A DNA stretch of 10,496 nucleotides from Candidatus Hydrogenedentota bacterium (GTDB taxonomy: Bacteria > Hydrogenedentota > Hydrogenedentia > Hydrogenedentales > SLHB01): NCBI GenBank assembly GCA_029262095.1, contig JAJDAB010000053.1, positions 1 to 10,496 on the forward strand. The letters are read 5' to 3'. A model generated the notes under the pieces. The model was not told where the DNA came from. It searched no databases and saw only the letters and a program-made list of their open reading frames with translations. The number at the start of each line of letters is the position of its first letter. Position 1 is the stretch's first letter. Shown here piece by piece: positions 5,147 through 10,496 of this stretch. The translations under genes and the position numbers were made by a program.

Positions 5147-6940
5147 TCAGTTCACGATGTCCGGCAATTCGCCCGCACGTTCGGTCAAGAACGTAACCAC
5201 CTCCTGACGCATGCCGCGGCGAGCGCGGGGGAGAGGCAGCCATCGCTCGACATCTTGCAGCGCTTCCGTCGGAACGTCGAAGACGTCCGTGATGATTTCC
5301 GTGGCTGCGTCGCGCACGCGGCCAGCGGCGCGGTCCATATAGATCCACACCAGCAATTCCGGGATGCGCGTGGCTTCGTCCGAGTGTTGGCCCCGAATCT
5401 TCAACACCCGTAACAGGCCGCTCTCCACGGCGTAAATCTCGATCGCGATATCGGCGAGACTGCCGAGGATGGGTTGGCGGTCATTGTTGAGCAACGCTTC
5501 CTGGCCGACGTTTGCAAATGCCGCGCCGAGTAACCGCTGGAATAGTGCCTTCAGATTCGCGACGGTCGCCAACGCTTCGGCCAAGTCCTTCGGTGCACGT
5601 CCAGCAGTATCGGGTTCCGCTGCATTCGCCGAATCGACCGCGGCGTGAATTTCGAGTGCGCCTTGTGACCCGCGTTTGAGCATCGCCTTCATCGAGCTTA
5701 ACCGGCAAATTTCGCTGGTGCCTTCATAAATCCGCGTGATGCGCCAATCGCGATACATTTTCGCGGGCGCGTACTCCTCACTGAATCCGTATCCGCCATG
5801 AATTTGCAGCGCTTCATCCGCCAGCGCGTTGACCATTTCCGCGCCGAATACTTTCGATAAAGCGCATTCGATCGAGAACTCGGACAGCGCGCTCAACCGC
5901 GCGTCGAGGCTGCCTGCATTTTCCGCACGCATCGCTTCCGATTTCGTGTACACAAGTCCGGCCGTTCGATACGCATTCGATTCTGCGGCATAGAGACGGG
6001 CGGCCATATCGGCGAGCTTCATTTGAATGAGGCCGAAATTCGCGATGGGCTGGCCAAATTGCAACCGTTCCGCCGCGTAATTCGCTGCACATGCCAACGC
6101 TTTCTTGCCGCCGCCCGCGCAATTCGTAGCCATCTTGAGACGGCCGAGATTGAGCGTGCACAACGCGACTTTGTGTCCCCGGCCGATTTCGCCCAATACG
6201 TTTTCAACGGGAATCGCTACATTTTCCAGCGTCAGCCCGCAAACCGATGATGACCGTAGCCCAAGCAAATTCTCATTCGCCGCGACAGTCAACCCCGGCG
6301 TATCCGCATCGAGAATGAACGCTGTGAATTTGCTGCCATCGACTTTCGCGAACAAGATCATCATCTGCGCCCAACCCGCGTTCGTGATCCACTGCTTCGA
6401 TCCGTTCACGATGTAATGCGTGCCTTCATCGTTTAGCACTGCAGTGGTGCGAATGTTCATCGCGTCGGAGCCCGAGCTAGGTTCCGTCAACGCGAAGCAT
6501 GCGAGGCGTGTGCCGTTCATGCACGATTCAAGATACTTGTCGATCTGCTCCGGCGTTCCAAAGTTCACGAGCGGCAACGTCCCGATCCCTTGGTGCGCGT
6601 ATAACGTGCTGCTGATCGGACCCATGTCCGACCGGCCTTCCATCATCGCCGCAATCGCCAAGACACTGAGGTTGAGTCCGCCGTATTCCTCCGGCACTTC
6701 CGCCATGAACAGGCCCAGCTCGGCTGCCTTTTCGACCAACGGGCCAACAACCGACCAATCACGCGCTTCTATCGCCTCCGCGTTCGGAAGCACATGTTGC
6801 GCAGCGAAATCCTTCAGCGATCGCGCCATCATGCGCTCCTCTTCGCCCATGTCCTCGCGCGTCAAGATGTCCTGTGGTTGCACCGCGCCGAAGAGGTACG
6901 ACGCGCCCGATGCCGTTGGTGCTTGCGATACGGTGCTCAT
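5147..6940 (-). CDS. Acyl-CoA dehydrogenase, long form with C-terminal extension
   Basis: A 597-aa flavoprotein that oxidises an acyl-CoA to the trans-2-enoyl-CoA, feeding beta-oxidation. Order: N-terminal helical domain (about 30-145), beta domain with FALTEPSSGSDA (149-160) and KQWITNAG (182-189), then the C-terminal helical domain with ERLQFGQPI (291-299), QIHGGYGFSEEY (379-390) and RIYEGTSEI, whose Glu406 is the likely catalytic base. A further helical region follows to 597. This total length matches the VLCAD/ACAD9-like branch rather than the 380-aa short- and medium-chain enzymes, suggesting long-chain or unusual acyl groups. The ATG start lies nine bases beyond the DinB-like stop, and AAGGAT overlaps the end of that gene, so translation is likely coupled. 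It is the last gene of the hydratase-DinB-dehydrogenase unit. Confidence 0.93.
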   Translation of the reverse strand: MSTVSQAPTASGASYLFGAVQPQDILTREDMGEEERMMARSLKDFAAQHVLPNAEAIEARDWSVVGPLVEKAAELGLFMAEVPEEYGGLNLSVLAIAAMMEGRSDMGPISSTLYAHQGIGTLPLVNFGTPEQIDKYLESCMNGTRLACFALTEPSSGSDAMNIRTTAVLNDEGTHYIVNGSKQWITNAGWAQMMILFAKVDGSKFTAFILDADTPGLTVAANENLLGLRSSSVCGLTLENVAIPVENVLGEIGRGHKVALCTLNLGRLKMATNCAGGGKKALACAANYAAERLQFGQPIANFGLIQMKLADMAARLYAAESNAYRTAGLVYTKSEAMRAENAGSLDARLSALSEFSIECALSKVFGAEMVNALADEALQIHGGYGFSEEYAPAKMYRDWRITRIYEGTSEICRLSSMKAMLKRGSQGALEIHAAVDSANAAEPDTAGRAPKDLAEALATVANLKALFQRLLGAAFANVGQEALLNNDRQPILGSLADIAIEIYAVESGLLRVLKIRGQHSDEATRIPELLVWIYMDRAAGRVRDAATEIITDVFDVPTEALQDVERWLPLPRARRGMRQEVVTFLTERAGELPDIVN

Positions 6941-6949
6941 CTCGAAATT

Positions 6950-7528
6950 TTATCCTTGTTCGGTGTTTTGACTGTGAACGTCGAACGTTTCCAGTACGCG
7001 ATCCGCTTGGTTCAAATGGCGCTCTTCATGTTCGACAATAATCAGAATCGCGTGTCTAAGACTATACGTGATGAACCCGACGACTGGCGATTTGATGATC
7101 TGCGCGTCCAGGTCGATATCCGCCAAACTGGAAATCGAGGCTGCGAGTGCTTGCTGGTGCGTGCAGAACTGCTCAACGATATCCGGAGAAATGTCCGCAA
7201 CGCTCGGGTCGTATGCCAGGGGGGCGCGCATTTTCTTCGCGTTGTCCGGTTTCACGCCGTTCAATAGCAGCGTTCCCCATAGGCCCGGTAGGACGGGGAT
7301 ACGCTCAATGAACGTGCGGCGCTTGGCACCACTGGCGATGTCCGCAAAAACCGAGAAATAGAGTTCATTCAATTCAATGAGGTGTTCAAGACACTGGCCG
7401 ATGCTCCAGCTTCGTGGGTCGGGTTGCCAGGCCAGTTGGTCGAACTGCAGAGCGGCAAAACGCGTGCGTACCCGGTCTTCATATTCCAGAACGCGATTCG
7501 ACAGTTGTTCGATTAGTGCGGCGCTCAT
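6950..7528 (-). CDS. DinB-like four-helix metalloprotein
   Basis: A 192-aa protein of the DinB/YfiT-like superfamily, a four-helix bundle that usually binds a divalent metal through three His. Here they would be His49 (in SIGQCLEHL), His167 and His171 (in VEHEERHLNQ). Early WQPDPRSWSIGQ is the typical motif before the first His. Members include thiol S-transferases and many proteins of unknown role; no function can be assigned. Its place between an enoyl-CoA hydratase (34-base gap) and an acyl-CoA dehydrogenase (9-base gap) indicates cotranscription but not necessarily a shared pathway. The ATG at 7528 has only a weak GGGAAA upstream. Confidence 0.82.
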   Translation of the reverse strand: MSAALIEQLSNRVLEYEDRVRTRFAALQFDQLAWQPDPRSWSIGQCLEHLIELNELYFSVFADIASGAKRRTFIERIPVLPGLWGTLLLNGVKPDNAKKMRAPLAYDPSVADISPDIVEQFCTHQQALAASISSLADIDLDAQIIKSPVVGFITYSLRHAILIIVEHEERHLNQADRVLETFDVHSQNTEQG

Positions 7529-7562
7529 AAGCTATTCGTTTCCCGTTACCGTTGGACGCGTC

Positions 7563-8345
7563 TTACTTCTCGCGCTTCTTCTCCAAGAACGGTTTCGTGT
7601 ACACCGCCGGTTCATCGGTTTCGTAGGAACGGCGGAATACTTGGATGCTTTCCTCGATTCCCGTCTCGATAGAGGTCTCTTGCCAGCGGCGCATCAGCAT
7701 TTTCTGTGTGCGAATCGCTTGGGGGCCTGAGGCGACGATCGGGCGAATCCATTGTTCGACGGCGTCCTCGATCTCGGAGCCTTCGACGACACGTTCGACG
7801 AGGCCGCATCGCAAGGCTTCTTCGGCGTCGATGAGATCGCCGGTATATAGCAGTTCGGCCGTTTTTCCCCATCCGATAAGGAGCGGCAATAGACGTGCTT
7901 CTATAACCGATGGCAGCCCCACGCGCACTTCGGGCATTCCGAATTGCGCGTCTTCACTCGCGACGCGCAAGTCGCATGATGCGGCGAGTTCGAGTGCCCC
8001 CCCTAAGCAATAGCCGTGGATCGCCGCGATGACGGGTACCGGGCACGCGCGGACGGCGGCGCACAGTTCGTGCAAACTACGGATAAACCGCTCGGCACCA
8101 TCGGGATTGAGTTTCGCGAATTCCTTGATGTTTGCGCCGCCGCTAAAGGCACGCGTCGTACTCGAAGTAAGGGTGAGTACACGAATGGTGTCGTGCGTTG
8201 CTGCTTCCCGGACAAAGCCGGTCACCGTCGAAATCATCTCCGCGCCGAAGACGTTGAGCTTTTCGGGGTGATCGAGCGTAATACAAGCCGTCGTGTTGCC
8301 ATCTTCCCGTGTGGTCCAGTCGAGCTTGGCCAATGGTTTGGACAC
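7563..8345 (-). CDS. Enoyl-CoA hydratase/isomerase family protein (crotonase)
   Basis: A 260-aa crotonase-fold enzyme, expected to add water to an enoyl-CoA. The first oxyanion-hole segment is AFSGGANIKEF (66-76) and the second is HGYCLGGALELA (110-121). Both catalytic glutamates of classical hydratases are kept: Glu119 (ALELA) and Glu139 (GMPEV). The following GLPSVIEARLLP replaces the usual GxxPGxGGTQRL loop, as in a common bacterial subgroup, so substrate range may differ. The start is a GTG at 8345 with AAGGAG seven bases upstream. It is the first gene of the unit with DinB and acyl-CoA dehydrogenase, and it would act directly after the dehydrogenase in beta-oxidation. A symmetric divergent promoter lies upstream. 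Other crotonase reactions (isomerase, hydrolase) are possible. Confidence 0.92.
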   Translation of the reverse strand: MSKPLAKLDWTTREDGNTTACITLDHPEKLNVFGAEMISTVTGFVREAATHDTIRVLTLTSSTTRAFSGGANIKEFAKLNPDGAERFIRSLHELCAAVRACPVPVIAAIHGYCLGGALELAASCDLRVASEDAQFGMPEVRVGLPSVIEARLLPLLIGWGKTAELLYTGDLIDAEEALRCGLVERVVEGSEIEDAVEQWIRPIVASGPQAIRTQKMLMRRWQETSIETGIEESIQVFRRSYETDEPAVYTKPFLEKKREK

Positions 8346-8352
8346 AACTGAT

Positions 8353-8358
8353 CTCCTT
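8353..8358 (-). promoter_or_regulatory. Strong Shine-Dalgarno for the crotonase GTG start
   Basis: AAGGAG on the minus strand lies seven bases before the GTG at 8345; no better ATG exists nearby. Confidence 0.65.
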
Positions 8359-8378
8359 GGATGTATTGGATTCCTCCA

Positions 8379-8430
8379 ACTTTATCGTGGGCAGTGCCGC
8401 GTTGCAATACAGCGATTGCTCGGATAAAGT
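8379..8430. promoter_or_regulatory. Symmetric divergent promoter with shared -35 box
   Basis: The self-complementary hexamer TTGCAA (8402-8407) is flanked at exactly 15 bases on each side by ACTTTATC (8379-8386) and GATAAAGT (8423-8430), which are perfect inverse copies. On each strand this gives TTGCAA-17-TAAAGT, four of six matches to both sigma-70 boxes with optimal spacing. Predicted leaders are about 27 bases to the crotonase GTG (8345) and about 36 bases to the SGNH ATG (8473). Alternatively, the GATAAAGT pair could be a spaced operator. Confidence 0.45.
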
Positions 8431-8472
8431 CTATGTTCTCTAATAGGCGAAGTCCCGACACTGGAGATTGTG

Positions 8473-9624
8473 ATGCGGATCATTGGCAATTGGCGCTCAT
8501 TTCGAATTGTATTGTTCATGCTGGTGTTTATAGGGGTCTGCGCAGGTGCCCATGCGCAAACGCAACGTATCCTCGTCATTGGCGATAGCTGGGCCGCGCT
8601 GGAGTGGAGCAACCGGTCGTTTCAGCAGGCCTTGATCAATGCAGGTCTCGGGCAATTCGAAGAAAACGGAACCATCGCTGTTGGCGGTTCGACGGCGGAC
8701 GAGTGGGCGAACAACGGTACGTACCTCGCGAACATTACGACTCAACTTACGAATAACCCAACAATCGATATCGTCTATATGCAAATAGGGGGTAACGATT
8801 TTCTGGGTGCGAGTCCTTCGCCGACCACTGAAATGGAACTGGAAACGTTTTGGTCTGGTGTTTGGGATGACATTCAGGCCGTGGTCGACCACATCCAGTC
8901 CATACGTCCAAACGCTAAGATTATCTACGGCAACTACGATTACATTATGGACGGCGATGCGTCCGATGGCCATTTAGGTGTCATCAAACTCGGTGAAGAA
9001 GCGATTGCGCGAGCCGCGTTGGACCCTAATCTCTTCTATCTAAACACCCTAGGTCTCGCGCACTTTGAGTTGGGTGTACCCGGTCAATTCGCTGCTGGAG
9101 TGCGACCGGCCCCCGGCGGATTCCCGGGCTATGTTCCCTTGGCGGGCGGTGACTTGACCGTCGCCGGCGACGCCAACGCGTGGGCCGATACAATTCATTA
9201 CAACGCAACCATGTATTTGAACTTGGCGGAACTCGCCGTTGATCAGTTTATCGCGGGCTTTCTCGGCGGCACATCGTCAATTCAAATCTCCGGATTGCCC
9301 GTTGTCGAAGTGGGTGACCGGCTTGAGCTCAACGCTTCCGCACCGAACTTGACCCCGCCTTTCGTGCTTCAGTGGTCGAAAGATGGGACGCCGATCGGCG
9401 GTGAAACCGGTGCAACGTTAGTACGCGATCCGGTCGCGCTTGGCGACGCTGGCTTGTATACCGTGAATGTCGGAGACGGATCGAAGGGCGCGATTGATTC
9501 AGCGGGCGTGCAGGTCAATGTCTTTGCGATGGGTACGCTCCCCGCAGGTGGCGTGATTGGCCTGGGTGCGCTAATCGCGATGTGCGCCGTTTTTGGAGCA
9601 ACCCGCGCGCGCAGTAAACGATAG
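8473..9624 (+). CDS. Exported SGNH/GDSL hydrolase with Ig-like domain and C-terminal anchor
   Basis: A 383-aa surface esterase or lipase-like protein. Numbered from ATG 8473: signal peptide 1-28 (hydrophobic core, cleavage near AHA|Q); SGNH domain about 31-262 with nucleophile Ser39 in VIGDSWA, Gly in VGGST (70-74), GGND (Asn108) and the D-x-x-H pair in ADTIHYN (Asp239, His242); Ig-like domain about 272-350 with the core Trp in LQWSKDG and the D-x-G-x-Y motif GDAGLYTV. The tail is LPAGG (356-360), a hydrophobic helix and RARSKR, the layout of a sorting or anchoring signal. GGAG six bases before the ATG favours it over the GTG at 8470. Its TAG overlaps the GTG of the epoxide hydrolase gene. 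The natural ester substrate is unknown. Confidence 0.85.
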   Translation: MRIIGNWRSFRIVLFMLVFIGVCAGAHAQTQRILVIGDSWAALEWSNRSFQQALINAGLGQFEENGTIAVGGSTADEWANNGTYLANITTQLTNNPTIDIVYMQIGGNDFLGASPSPTTEMELETFWSGVWDDIQAVVDHIQSIRPNAKIIYGNYDYIMDGDASDGHLGVIKLGEEAIARAALDPNLFYLNTLGLAHFELGVPGQFAAGVRPAPGGFPGYVPLAGGDLTVAGDANAWADTIHYNATMYLNLAELAVDQFIAGFLGGTSSIQISGLPVVEVGDRLELNASAPNLTPPFVLQWSKDGTPIGGETGATLVRDPVALGDAGLYTVNVGDGSKGAIDSAGVQVNVFAMGTLPAGGVIGLGALIAMCAVFGATRARSKR

Positions 9625-10496
9625 TGGCGTCTTTGGATCCCAAACCGTTTCGTGTGGATATCGAGGACGATGTTCTCGACGACTTAAGAGAGCGCCTCGC
9701 GCGCGCACGATTCCCGGATCAGCTCGAAGGTACGGGTTGGGGTTACGGCACCGAGCGCGGTTATCTCGAGGAGCTTTGCGCGTATTGGCGTGACGAGTTT
9801 GATTGGCGGCAGCAAGAGGCGTTGCTGAACACGTTCGACCAGTTCACGATGCCGATTGGCGGGATCGATCTCCACTTTATACACCAGCGGTCGCCGTACG
9901 AAGACGCGACGCCGCTCATCCTCTCGCACGGTTGGCCAGGGTCGATCTTCGAATTCTACAAGATTATTGGCCCGCTGACGGATCCGGAATCGTATGGGGG
10001 CAACAAATCCGACGCGTTTCACGTCGTATGCCCATCGTTACCCGGGTACGGATTTTCAAGTGCGCCACGCGAACCGGGATTCGGAATCAAGCAAGTCGCT
10101 GAACTCGAAGTGAAGCTTATGGCGACGCTCGGGTATGACACGTACCTTGCGCAAGGCGGCGATTGGGGTGCCGTCGCGTCTTCTTGGCTTGGCGCGATTG
10201 ATGCCGATCATTGCAAAGGCGTACACCTCAATATGCCAATGGGGCGTCGCCCGAAAGATGTCTCCCGCGAAAAACTCATGGAGGGTTTGACGGAATCCGA
10301 ACGAACGAATTTGGCGGCGGCGCGCGCGTTTAACAAATTCGAATCCGCGTATCACCAGTTGCAATCCACCAAACCACAATCGTTGGGATATGGACTAAAC
10401 GATTCGCCGATAGGGCTTGCCGCTTGGATTCTCGAAAAATTTCAGACGTGGAGCGATTGCGGCGGTGATGTCGAATCGAGTTTCACGAAGGACGAA
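9624..10496 (+). CDS. Microsomal-type epoxide hydrolase, N-terminal part
   Basis: An open frame of 291 codons reaching the window end, with no stop. It begins with the epoxide hydrolase N-terminal (EHN) region: PFRVDIEDDVLDDLRERLA, RFPDQLEGTGW, and the FDWRQQEALLNTFDQF stretch. The alpha/beta core follows, with the oxyanion HGWPGS (102-107), PSLPGYGFS (137-145) and QGGDWGA, whose Asp180 matches the nucleophile of mammalian microsomal epoxide hydrolase. The cap domain then starts. The catalytic acid and His lie beyond the window. The enzyme opens epoxides to vicinal diols. No signal peptide or clear N-terminal membrane anchor is seen, as usual for bacterial members. The GTG start shares one base with the SGNH stop (TAGTG) and has no Shine-Dalgarno, so coupled translation is likely; an in-frame TTG at 9633 is an alternative. 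Confidence 0.9.
   Translation, partial: MASLDPKPFRVDIEDDVLDDLRERLARARFPDQLEGTGWGYGTERGYLEELCAYWRDEFDWRQQEALLNTFDQFTMPIGGIDLHFIHQRSPYEDATPLILSHGWPGSIFEFYKIIGPLTDPESYGGNKSDAFHVVCPSLPGYGFSSAPREPGFGIKQVAELEVKLMATLGYDTYLAQGGDWGAVASSWLGAIDADHCKGVHLNMPMGRRPKDVSREKLMEGLTESERTNLAAARAFNKFESAYHQLQSTKPQSLGYGLNDSPIGLAAWILEKFQTWSDCGGDVESSFTKDE

Noticed and set aside
6420..6971. 183-codon open frame on the plus strand
   Set aside because: It lies antisense to the N-terminal part of the acyl-CoA dehydrogenase, which has clear motifs; the reading is low-complexity and has no recognisable domain.
9684..10022. Minus-strand open frame of 112 codons
   Set aside because: It is antisense to the epoxide hydrolase frame, which carries HGWPGS and GGDWGA and is certain.

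Overview
The window is about 10.5 kb of GC-moderate (mid-50s % by eye) bacterial chromosome, densely coding, with ten complete genes and two genes that are incomplete or cut by the window edges. The style points to an uncultured bacterium with a large environmental genome. The signs are secreted proteins with a DUF4159 domain, an SGNH esterase with an Ig-like domain and an LP-x-G-G / transmembrane / Arg-Lys tail, dispersed GTCATCCC- and GCAAGC-type palindromes, and acyl-CoA and epoxide enzymes. Candidatus Hydrogenedentota or a planctomycete-like lineage would fit, but this is a low-confidence inference.

Layout. 2-446 (+): C-terminal part of an epoxide-hydrolase-like alpha/beta hydrolase with an apparent frameshift at an A-run, followed by a terminator-like palindrome. 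609-1055 (-): four-helix membrane protein resembling styrene-oxide isomerase. 1228-2106 (+): secreted DUF4159 protein, then a compound multi-hairpin element and a possible gene remnant. 2352-3020 (-): metallo-beta-lactamase-fold hydrolase. 3167-4972 (-): a compact four-gene run (secreted NTF2-like protein, IsdG/HmoA-type monooxygenase, two-helix membrane protein, halohydrin dehalogenase-like SDR). 5147-8345 (-): a three-gene unit (enoyl-CoA hydratase, DinB-like protein, long acyl-CoA dehydrogenase) of acyl-CoA metabolism. 8473-10496 (+): an anchored SGNH hydrolase whose stop codon overlaps the start of a microsomal-type epoxide hydrolase that runs off the window.

The most interesting content is the epoxide theme. 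The gene at 3167-3856 would routinely be called an SDR oxidoreductase. It lacks the NAD-binding glycine motif and the catalytic Lys, and instead carries T-x4-Y-x-G and S-x12-Y-x3-R, the signature of halohydrin dehalogenases, which interconvert vicinal haloalcohols and epoxides. The window also holds two epoxide-hydrolase-type proteins and a homologue of the heme-dependent epoxide isomerase StyC that keeps its His and Asn but lacks its Asp and Tyr. The genes lie in separate transcription units, so a joint pathway (haloalcohol to epoxide to diol or carbonyl) is only a hypothesis.

A second notable signal is the divergent promoter region at 8379-8430, where one palindromic TTGCAA could serve as -35 box for both strands, with GATAAAGT placed exactly symmetrically on each side.
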